Shown: in pieces, positions 1 through 7,178 of the stretch | How the letters are laid out: every line of letters starts with the position of its first letter | Numbering within the stretch: the stretch's first letter is position 1 | Assembly: GCA_016710585.1 (NCBI GenBank) | Contig: JADJVN010000015.1 | Coordinates: 44,572-108,571, forward strand | Source of the DNA: Saprospiraceae bacterium | GTDB lineage: Bacteria > Bacteroidota > Bacteroidia > Chitinophagales > Saprospiraceae | DNA length: 64,000 nucleotides | Reading direction: 5' to 3' | The notes under the pieces: generated by a model | Seen by the model: only the letters and a program-made list of their open reading frames with translations | Told to the model about the DNA's origin: nothing | Databases searched by the model: none | Translations under genes and position numbers: made by a program

Positions 1-127
1 TTAATGATTGAATATTTTTTTCAAACATTTGAGTAAAATTTTTGAGATAATAATCACAAAAATACATCCAAATATTGTTTTTAAAACAAGCGGAGAGTGC
101 TGTTTTATTGGTGTTTTGGTAGGGTTT

Positions 128-265
128 GTTCAACGGTCTTGGTATAGACGATGCACCGCCAAACTATTAACAGCCAAAATTAAGGAATAAGTTTTGCATT
201 TCCAGAAATGATTAAAAGAGAATGATTTGAATTGCTTGGCGGTGTAAGTTTATGCCGTGTTATGC
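128..265 (-). other. attC-like recombination site 1
   Basis: On the minus strand the site begins with GCATAAC (265-259), which contains the TAA stop of the Lit-like gene. It ends with GTTGAAC (134-128), a perfect GTTRRRY core. Between them lies a perfect 9-bp inverted repeat, CACCGCCAA at 154-162 and TTGGCGGTG at 236-244. The cores and stem fit integron attC architecture. The next cassette would begin left of 128, and nothing coding is recognisable there. Confidence 0.6.
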
Positions 266-1269
266 GATGTCTTTTCTTCGCTTTATTTGATCAATGATTG
301 AATCGAATCTTTGTTTTTCATCATCTTCTTCATTCCATTCTAATTTTAAGTCAAATTGTTGATCCCATAATTTTAGCCCGACACATGTAATTCCCCAAAC
401 AAAATGATCATCTGAAATATTTAGGTCTTTAATAGCCTTAATTAGTCTGACTTCAAGGTCGGGATGTTGATATTGTTTTGTACTATTATTTAGAAAAAAA
501 AGTATTAATATACCAATTACAATCCCACATTCAGAAATAAATTCACGTCCTGGTTCCATTCCTTCCTTAATTAAATCAATGGCTTTGGCATCCGCCTCAA
601 CTTCTAATTTAGTAATTTCTTCGTCTGAATGCTTGCGAGAAAGCACTGCGTCAATATGTTGCTTTTCTATATGAATAAATTCATGGCATAAAATGAATTT
701 TACAACTTCAGTATAGTACATATTTGTCTGTTCAACATAATCGCAATTCTCGGCAAGGTATATTTCAGGGTTGGGTAGTTTGTCCTTATCCCATGTTTCA
801 AAATCCACAACGATTCGCCTTCCATAATTAAAAAGATCATTAGCTTTAATTATTTCGTCTTCATTTATTTTTTGACTTCACGACCAGCAATTTTATTAAG
901 ATATGGATGTTTAATTGTTTCGACATACAATACAAGGATGCTATAAGTCATTGCCCAGCAATAGGAGAGAAATGTTTCATGGATTATAAGTTTTTTATCC
1001 GAGCCAATGTTAGGTGTTAGAAATTTACCGTTTAGCTTCAATGGAACATCACCATAGTTTATATCCACTTGGGAATTCATACCTAGAGAGAGGACAGCTT
1101 CAATTAACCTTTGATGGAACGCACTGTTCGCATGAACAAACATGTATAATATAACATTATGAACTACTCTTACAGGTTGATTTCCTTTTTGATATTTGGG
1201 CAAATGATGATTAATAATGCCTTTTATTTGATATATCCAGTCTCTTTTTGTTAAATGTTCTTCATCCAT
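260..1269 (-). CDS. Lit-like (peptidase U49-like) zinc protease, split by one frameshift
   Basis: Two frames, 1269-865 (134 residues) and 808-260, join into one protein of about 335 residues. The first frame stops right after a run of six T at 868-873 (six A in the gene). With one more A, the reading continues through INEDEIIKAND... into the second frame without a stop. The second part has a zinc protease motif HEFIH at 685-671, followed by EVEADAKAIDLI, the arrangement of HExxH proteases with a downstream glutamate. Size and pattern recall the phage-exclusion protease Lit (about 300 residues, cleaves EF-Tu in phage-infected E. coli); that assignment is from memory of the family and is tentative, and an ImmA/IrrE-like protease is the alternative. 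The stop codon lies inside an attC core and the start is about 30 bases from the core of the next site, so the gene is one complete cassette. The frameshift may be a sequencing error, as in asnS. Confidence 0.55.
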
Positions 1270-1298
1270 GAAAATCCCTTTATTGATTTATAAATATC

Positions 1299-1424
1299 GC
1301 CTAACACAAAGGAAAGTTGAAGCCCAAAGACACTTCCCAAACAGCAAATCTCCTCGCATCAACTTAGCAAGTTGAACGGAGCCGGAGTGCGGAGAGGGTA
1401 TAAGGGTAAAGTCTTTGTAAGCCA
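1299..1424 (-). other. attC-like recombination site 2 (imperfect)
   Basis: On the minus strand the downstream core is GTTAGGC (1305-1299), a perfect GTTRRRY match, about 30 bases before the start of the Lit-like gene. Near the other end, CTTTGTAAGCC at 1413-1423 partly mirrors GCCTAACACAAAG at 1299-1311, and CAAAGAC (1325-1331) pairs with GTCTTTG (1411-1417). A further perfect hairpin, CAACTT/AAGTTG, lies at 1360-1374. The interior is more GC-rich than its surroundings. The upstream core is degenerate, so this site may be inactive. Confidence 0.5.
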
Positions 1425-1684
1425 TATTCCAGTAGCTTGAGTGTATGATGCTTTTTTTTTGTAAAAATAGGGATTTAGATTTAATTGAGTAATAGTGTTC
1501 TAGGTTAAAATTTTAAAATTTAAGTAGTTTGTCTCAAGCATAGAAATTGTCTATTGCTGATTAATGGTGGACTGATAAGCCATTTTTATATATTAATCAG
1601 ATTGGTGTATATTTTAAAAAAAAATGAAACAATCAATCAAAAAGTAAAAATCGTCAATTAAATAACTTACCTAAGTATCAAAAA

Positions 1685-1846
1685 TTAACACTGCAATTCC
1701 TTTTCTTTCTTCTTTAATGGAAGCATCCACAAAGCTGTGACAAGTTTGTCACAGTTCAGCCCTAAAATGCTTATTAAGCATTTTTTACGGGCTTCATGTT
1801 CAACATCCCATTCATGCTGGTTAATTCGTACCTCACGGATGCTTAG
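1685..1846 (-). pseudogene. Possible gene remnant, 53 codons without a start
   Basis: An open stretch on the minus strand from 1846 to a stop at 1685-1687 reads as a plausible protein end (LSIREVRINQHEWDVEHEAR, then KKCLISILGLNCDKLV and a lysine-rich tail). It is preceded by an in-frame stop and has no start codon near its upstream end. Composition looks coding rather than random. I do not recognise the family. It may be the C-terminal end of a gene deleted from this cassette. The rest of the 590-base gap (1270-1860) holds attC-like site 2 and two palindromes; 1425-1680 shows nothing I can name. Confidence 0.3.
1735..1791. repeat. Two adjacent palindromes
   Basis: CTGTGACAA/TTGTCACAG forms a near-perfect palindrome at 1735-1754. 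Ten bases later AAAATGCTTA/TAAGCATTTT forms a perfect one at 1764-1784, extended by AGCCC (1758-1762) and GGGCT (1788-1792). Both lie inside the possible gene remnant. They could be a terminator-like structure or the end of a vanished mobile element. Confidence 0.4.
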
Positions 1847-1860
1847 TTATTAGGTGAACT

Positions 1861-3652
1861 TTATTTGAAGTATTTGTTATAAATGTCCTCACCCATTTTA
1901 CGGTATTGGCTTGATTTATACTTTTTAAAATTAAACTTATCAATGTTGTCTAATTGAACAATATATTTATCACTTGTTTTTACTTTATCATTCTCGATTA
2001 TCAAGCGTAATGTATTAAGAACACCATTAATAAAAGTTACTGATAAAATTCCTTGAGGATTTGACGGAGAATATGTCCTCCATTGGTCTGGTAAGAGTTT
2101 TGTTTTAAATGCAATTAATAAGTCTCTTATTTTTTCAATTGAAAACTCTATGTATTTTGCAAGCAATTCAAATTCTTCATTATCTTTCTTTTTCAATTTT
2201 CCTTTTTCTTCATTTTCCCAAATGTAAAAAACACTGTCTTTAGCTTTGATATCTTCTATTTTCACTAGTGGTCTTAATCCGTAACTTACAATTGATGCAG
2301 TTTTTAGTTTCCCTTTTTCATACCAATATTGTTCGATTAATTTACCCAGCGGGCCACTTTTATTAAGACCTAATAAAATTCTTTTAGATATTGCTATAGA
2401 AGACATTGATTTATCATCAATTCTATTTCCTGCTTTAATTGCGAACTACATTCGATTGATTTGCATTTATCTCTAAAAATAAATTTGCTTCAAATTGTAG
2501 TCTCTTTTCTGAAGGCTCACTTGCAGGGAATAATATTCCAGTTACTAGTAAATTTTGAATTTTGCGGTGACTTGCTATAACTTTTTCATAAATATCATTA
2601 CCCTCGTGGTACGCAAAAGTTCTATGCTGTCCATCGATAATTCCGATTATGTTTGATTCATTATTTATTTCAATAAATGCTGGTGTCACATCTGAGGAAT
2701 TAGATCCTTTGAATTGTCCATTCGGTTGGATTTTTAGTTCGTTTTTTTCATTATCATACAGTTTTATTTTATTTATGGAAATAGACGTAATAATATTGTT
2801 TATGAAAACCTCTATTCTTATCAACTAAATATTTCCCTCATCCCAGTTATTTTCTTTGACAATAACATCCTTTGATAATGGCCGACATTTTCCATGTTCT
2901 TCCAACCATTTTGTCTAAGTACATAAGATCTTCTCAAAAGGGATTCCGCATCTATATAGAAGGATACGATTTTATATCCTTCTTGAAATGAACTTTTTTC
3001 CTCTGGCAATATATGACCAGAGAATGTCTCAGTATTACCTTTTGATGAGGATTTAATATTCTCAGCTGTCTTGTTAAATGGTATGTCAATAAAATCAAAA
3101 AACTCATATTTACTTGACCTCTTAATTACTTTTGTTAGGCTAGAAAAATATTTGACTATATGGTAATCAAAGAAAATTATACCCTCAACTAAATCTTTAT
3201 GTTCCTGTTGAATATCTTTTTTGGAAGCATATAAAACTCTAACTTGAATTTCATTTAATGAATATTTTGGTTTAATTGCTTTATCATAATAAGTTTTGAA
3301 GGATTTCAGTTTTGGCTCAGTATTTAAAAACACTAAAAAGGCTCTTTTGTCACTGTTTACTTTATCAAAAAAGATTTTTTTATTCAATAAATGCTTTCCA
3401 GGATCCCCTGTAGTATATTCGATAACAAGCACAATATTTTCATAAACAAAAATATCGTCCATTTCTGTTGTTCGTCCATAATAGATAACTTCTTTCCCTT
3501 CAATCCCTGCAATTCTTTGGAAACCGATATTCCTAGAACAGTAATGATCTCATTTTCCTGAGCTCGCTGTTCTTTCTGTGTTGCTTTTTCAGCTGGAGGA
3601 AGTTTTATTACAACTTTCTTTTTTTGCTTTTTTTTCTAATCTTTGCAGCCAT
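1861..3652 (-). pseudogene. DGQHR-domain protein (DndB-like), broken by several frameshifts
   Basis: Three frames (3462-2821, 2824-2435, 2406-1861) and a 5' segment from ATG 3652 make up one gene of about 590 codons. The start overlaps the stop of the methyltransferase as TAATG, so the two are translationally coupled. The N-terminal third (around GRTTEMDDIFVYENIVLV) resembles the region that precedes the DGQHR domain in larger family members. The signature DGQHR lies at 2635-2621, followed by a FLEINANQS stretch, and the C-terminal part contains LNKSGPLGKLI. DGQHR proteins include DndB, the regulator of DNA phosphorothioation, and occur in defence loci. Frame breaks lie near 3615-3640, 3525, 2826-2840 (two) and 2445. 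That is denser than elsewhere in the window, so true decay is possible, but sequencing error cannot be excluded. Confidence 0.6.
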
Positions 3653-4917
3653 TATAAATAGTCGTTTTCGTTAAGATTTATTTTTATTTTGCTAAGGATT
3701 CGTCCTTTTTCAGACTTTAATTTTTTATCCTCAATATAGGAATGTGTATTATTCTCAGAATAATAAAATATATCTTTTAAGATCAGTTTTTTTGTTTTTA
3801 CCAAATTAAAAATTGGTTCTATGCCAAATTTTGATAAAGGACTTTTACTAGAAAGTTCATTAAGCAATGGCAAAATGACTGATTTGTCTATTTCGCCTAT
3901 AAAATCATACTGTACTTTTATTAGCTTTTGTTTTATTATACTTTTTTGTTTTAGTGTGACAAAAATTTTAAAATTGTTTATGAGTAACTTCTTTTGTATA
4001 TGAGAAAGAAGAACTTTTGCATATTTAAGAGCTCTCAAATTAAGTATCATTTTTTCAAAATTAAGTTGAGCTTTATTCTCATGGGTTCTTTCATACTCAA
4101 TTCTGTTTGCTTCAAATGTTGAATGCAAATAGGTAGTGAACATGTCAATGTATTTTTTATTTAATTCAAACCCTATATACTTTCTTTTCATATATGCAGA
4201 TTGACTAAGAACAGTTCCACTTCCTGCGAAAGGATCTAACACTATATCATTTTCTTCAGTGCTTAATTCTATCATAGTTGCTACCATATCTCTTGGCAAA
4301 GGGCAAAAGTGACGAATATATTTATCGCCCCACGACCCTTGGGTTGGAATAGGAAATTCCCAAACTTCATCTAAAGCTTTCCCTTTTGGATTATATCTTT
4401 CTGGATATTTCACCCACCATCTTTTTAAATGAGATGTGTCGTAAACTCTCACTTTATCTCTTTTAGATTTAAAATTTGTCGATTTTGTGAAAAACAAGAT
4501 ATACTCGAACTTTCTCTGCGTAAAACCGTTTGTGGACCAAGGAACAGTTTTATCCTTCTTCCAAATAATCACATCTTGCAACAGCCATCCGATCTCCTTT
4601 AATTTATTAGAAAGATCGAATGGTAAGGTTACTACTTGATTATTCCTTTTAAATGTGTCTATGATTATCCAGAGGGAGCCGTCTTCTTTTGTAATAGATA
4701 GAATGTCTTTAAATATTGACTTTAGATCGTTAAGGTATGCCTCATAGGTTTGGCCGTACCCAACTTGGTTTTTAGATTCATAATCCTTCATGTCATAATA
4801 TGGAGGAGAAGTTATCGTTGATGTAACTTGTACTTCTGAGCCTAATGTATCTAAAATAAACCTCGAGTCTTTATTGAAAACTGAATTAGTTCTATTTGTC
4901 TTTTTCTTTGATTTCAT
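3652..4917 (-). CDS. Site-specific DNA methyltransferase (amino-methylating, TSPPY type)
   Basis: A 421-residue protein with catalytic motif IV TSPPYY at residues 36-41 and the AdoMet-binding motif DPFAGSGT at 228-235, followed by KRKYIGFELNKKYI. The order catalytic motif then AdoMet motif is that of beta-class N4-cytosine or N6-adenine methyltransferases. The TSPPY form is common in N4-cytosine enzymes, but the target base cannot be settled from sequence. The region from residue 260 to the end is extra and unrecognised; it may recognise DNA. The start is about 30 bases downstream of the GTTAGGC core of an attC-like site, as expected for a cassette gene. It is coupled (TAATG) to the DGQHR gene. 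No obvious restriction endonuclease is present unless the N-terminal part of the DGQHR protein acts as a nuclease. Confidence 0.85.
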   Translation of the reverse strand: MKSKKKTNRTNSVFNKDSRFILDTLGSEVQVTSTITSPPYYDMKDYESKNQVGYGQTYEAYLNDLKSIFKDILSITKEDGSLWIIIDTFKRNNQVVTLPFDLSNKLKEIGWLLQDVIIWKKDKTVPWSTNGFTQRKFEYILFFTKSTNFKSKRDKVRVYDTSHLKRWWVKYPERYNPKGKALDEVWEFPIPTQGSWGDKYIRHFCPLPRDMVATMIELSTEENDIVLDPFAGSGTVLSQSAYMKRKYIGFELNKKYIDMFTTYLHSTFEANRIEYERTHENKAQLNFEKMILNLRALKYAKVLLSHIQKKLLINNFKIFVTLKQKSIIKQKLIKVQYDFIGEIDKSVILPLLNELSSKSPLSKFGIEPIFNLVKTKKLILKDIFYYSENNTHSYIEDKKLKSEKGRILSKIKINLNENDYL

Positions 4918-4943
4918 TATTAAATTAATGCGCTTTTAATTTC

Positions 4944-5027
4944 GCCTAACGTTCAGCATAAATGATGTGGTGAGCTTTTCCTCGCAATGAACATTTTACG
5001 CAATGAACATTTTATGCATAGTTACGC
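4944..5027 (-). other. attC-like recombination site 3 (best preserved)
   Basis: Cores are GCCTAAC at 4944-4950 and GTTACGC at 5021-5027, complementary in six of seven positions. Inner boxes are GCATAAATG at 4956-4964 and CATTTTATGC at 5008-5017, which pair except for one extra base in one arm, the extrahelical-base feature used by integron integrases to read strand and orientation. The stop codon of the membrane protein gene (TTA at 5022-5024) lies inside the core. The interior contains a 16-base tandem repeat. Confidence 0.7.
4983..5014. repeat. 16-bp tandem duplication inside attC-like site 3
   Basis: CGCAATGAACATTTTA occurs twice in direct succession at 4983-4998 and 4999-5014, within the variable terminal structure of the attC-like site. 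It looks like a recent slippage duplication. Confidence 0.9.
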
Positions 5028-5843
5028 ACAGGCTTTATCCTTTGTTATATCATCAGTTTTTTTATCTATTTTTTTCAGTAAATCTTTCTCTTCTTGTTCT
5101 TTAATCATTAAATCCTTTAACATCAATTCAGATTGTTTAATTTTTTCTAATGCATCATTTCTTGCACGCAGACTCCCTTTTATGGTTCTAAGCATCATTA
5201 GGATATAAATAAGCATAAAGGAAACCAATAACACTCTTCCTGATGTCGTATTAAACAAGTGTACAATTGATGAAATACTTCTTCCACTTTTTCTTTCGGC
5301 TGCCTCTTCAGAAATTGTTTTGTACTCTATACTAAAAGATGAAATCAGTTCTTTTAGGTTTTTAGTTGCTTCAGAAGTTTTGCAATCATTAATATTTTTG
5401 TACAGTTTTGAAATTAATTCCGGATTCTTAAAGGCAAATGATGTCGAATCACTATTTAATTGAGAAACAACTGTTGGAATAAAAGTCAAATATATTGAAT
5501 CAAACAGGATTTTATAATTTTCCTTTTGTTTAAAGTCTAAGTGCCTACTTTCCATTAAATTTGATTCTGCACTTTTTATCAACTCAATCGGTATAAATTC
5601 ATCGGCTATTTCTTGTTCATAACATTTAATGTCAATTAATCTTGAAAGTCTTGCTGGGCTAATAGGTTTTTGATTAATCACGTGTTCTTCAATAATTTCA
5701 ACTAATTCGGTTTTTGCTCTATCTCTTCTCTCAAATTCAGCTTTCTTAAATTGACTTTGGCTCCAAATCACACCTAAATACCCAACTACTATCGTAGCTA
5801 AAACTGAAATTATCGTTGAGGAGTGTTTTTTTAGAAAGTCCAT
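5022..5843 (-). CDS. Membrane protein of unknown function, two helices and a coiled coil
   Basis: A 273-residue protein not recognised as a known family. Residues 9-27 form a first membrane helix after a short basic start, residues 28-200 are hydrophilic and helical, residues 202-219 form a second membrane helix, and residues 225-270 are rich in Lys, Glu and Leu and probably form a cytoplasmic coiled coil. With both ends in the cytoplasm, the middle would lie in the periplasm. The gene is alone between two attC-like sites, with its stop inside one core and its start about 35 bases from the other, so it is a complete single-gene cassette. Membrane proteins with helical domains are common as effectors of phage defence, but that is only context. 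Confidence 0.75.
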   Translation of the reverse strand: MDFLKKHSSTIISVLATIVVGYLGVIWSQSQFKKAEFERRDRAKTELVEIIEEHVINQKPISPARLSRLIDIKCYEQEIADEFIPIELIKSAESNLMESRHLDFKQKENYKILFDSIYLTFIPTVVSQLNSDSTSFAFKNPELISKLYKNINDCKTSEATKNLKELISSFSIEYKTISEEAAERKSGRSISSIVHLFNTTSGRVLLVSFMLIYILMMLRTIKGSLRARNDALEKIKQSELMLKDLMIKEQEEKDLLKKIDKKTDDITKDKACA

Positions 5844-5876
5844 TTTATGTTTTTGATTTGTCTTTTTTGCTTCTGA

Positions 5877-5978
5877 CTATAACTTTGGCACTCCCGAATG
5901 TGCCGCCCTCCGTTGGCTTTGCGGGTTGGGCTTTGGGCGGCATTTTCGGGAGAATATTGTTCTCCATATTTGTTATAG
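5877..5978 (-). other. attC-like recombination site 4
   Basis: Cores CTATAAC (5877-5883) and GTTATAG (5972-5978) are perfect inverted copies. Inner arms CTCCCGAA (5891-5898) pair with TTCGGGAG (5945-5952), and TGCCGCCC (5901-5908) pairs with GGGCGGCA (5935-5942), with a two-base mismatch between them. One arm also carries the extra hairpin GGAGAA/TTCTCC near 5949-5965. The stop of the metalloprotease gene (TTA at 5973-5975) lies inside the core. GC content is far above the surroundings. Confidence 0.7.
5956..5968. repeat. Left copy of a 13-bp inverted repeat flanking the ATLF cassette
   Basis: ATTGTTCTCCATA here is the exact reverse complement of TATGGAGAACAAT at 8911-8923. Outside each copy there is also a shared CGGGA/TCCCG box. 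The two copies bracket the pair of genes at 5973-8852. The left copy lies within attC-like site 4. Confidence 0.7.
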
Positions 5979-7172
5979 ATTTTTAAAAAAAGATGCGGTT
6001 TTGGGACGAATAGTATTAAAGGTATCAGAGTCTGTTTTGTAAACTGCATAAGATTCAGCGAAGTTTTCTTGCCAATTTGTTCTTCCATAATTAGTAATTT
6101 TATCATAACCAGAAAATGTCTTCCTAAAAATATTTTTTGAATTATGCTTTGACGAGTCTTCAGCTAACTGTAGATTTTTATCGAATAAATATCCTGAATG
6201 AGTTTTTAGTTTGCTTAACTCTATTGCCTCGGTATCTGAATATTTCGTTTGGTGTCCAAGTGGTGAGTTAAATGCCGAATAATCTATTGCATGACCGATT
6301 TCATGTAATATTGCATATACAGCATAGTTGTACTGACCAAATTGGTCAGTTTGGTTGTTATAAACGAATACACTTTCTTGAATCGAAATTAAATGGTCTT
6401 TTAAATCATAATGCCCCCCTTCTGTATGGATTGTTTGTGATTCGATTTTAAATTTAAGTCCTTTAATTAGATTTATTTCTTTTACTGTAAGTAGAGATAT
6501 TGCTTGGTGCAAAAAATTAAATTTATTGTCATCCCAATTACCTTGTAAATCAAATGTTTGATTTGCAACTACTAATTTCATATTTTCGGGTAATTTTTGA
6601 GAACTTGAACTTGAAGATAGAGGTATTTCCTCAATAAAGATAATGACATTTTTAGTTTGAAGGAATCTGGTAAAGCGATATTTTGATTGATTTCCCTTTA
6701 ATAGTGTATCAGTTAAATCCAATTTAAAAGATGCAACTATATTCTCGTCAATTCTTGTTGCAGAAGATTCAAATTCGCCTGCCAAATTAAATAATATTTT
6801 TTCTATATTTGTTGATGAAGAATTATCAATTTGTTTACCTCTATAATAAACTTCTGCATTAGGTATTGTATAATCCACAGCTTTATTTTGCAAAGCCGTG
6901 ACAAAATCTGAAATTTTTGGAGTTAAATGTATAATTGTGAGAGGTGAAAAAGGAGTGTAATATAAAATATTACTTAATGTTTTTGAATCAATATTTGCTA
7001 AACCACTCTTGCGTAATTTAGGGAGAGGAGTTGATGCAACTACTGGATGAGTAGGAGTTTTCACACCTTCTCCATCTGATTGTAAATATAATATCTGATT
7101 CTTGCTTTTTTCAAGAATTGGTATAATAAAATCCCTGCTTTTAAAGCCATAACCTAAAATCTCCTTATCCAT
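5973..7172 (-). CDS. Anthrax lethal factor-like zinc metalloprotease (ATLF family)
   Basis: A 399-residue protein. The C-terminal third matches the catalytic domain of anthrax lethal factor: HEIGHAID (zinc ligands H290 and H294, catalytic E291), GYLFDKN near 328-333, then NYGRTNWQENFAES at 361-374. The tyrosine and the third-ligand glutamate fall seven residues apart (Y362, E369), as in lethal factor (Y728, E735). Residues 1-230 do not look like lethal factor domains and I cannot name them. A six-serine linker sits near 185-190. No signal peptide is seen, so it either acts inside the cell or needs another export route. It starts six bases after the stop of the upstream 557-residue gene, and the two share one cassette. 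Substrate unknown; lethal factor cleaves MAP kinase kinases in animals. Confidence 0.85.
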   Translation of the reverse strand: MDKEILGYGFKSRDFIIPILEKSKNQILYLQSDGEGVKTPTHPVVASTPLPKLRKSGLANIDSKTLSNILYYTPFSPLTIIHLTPKISDFVTALQNKAVDYTIPNAEVYYRGKQIDNSSSTNIEKILFNLAGEFESSATRIDENIVASFKLDLTDTLLKGNQSKYRFTRFLQTKNVIIFIEEIPLSSSSSSQKLPENMKLVVANQTFDLQGNWDDNKFNFLHQAISLLTVKEINLIKGLKFKIESQTIHTEGGHYDLKDHLISIQESVFVYNNQTDQFGQYNYAVYAILHEIGHAIDYSAFNSPLGHQTKYSDTEAIELSKLKTHSGYLFDKNLQLAEDSSKHNSKNIFRKTFSGYDKITNYGRTNWQENFAESYAVYKTDSDTFNTIRPKTASFFKNL

Positions 7173-7178
7173 TGAGAA

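Noticed and set aside
8..190. Open frame of 60 codons on the plus strand
   Set aside because: It overlaps attC-like site 1, runs against all other cassette genes, and has no coding character.
4983..5014. CRISPR repeat pair
   Set aside because: The two 16-mers are directly adjacent with no spacer, so this is a tandem duplication, not a CRISPR array.
5831..6106. 91-codon frame overlapping the lethal factor-like protease and attC-like site 4
   Set aside because: It lies in another frame of a clearly coding region and across the recombination site.
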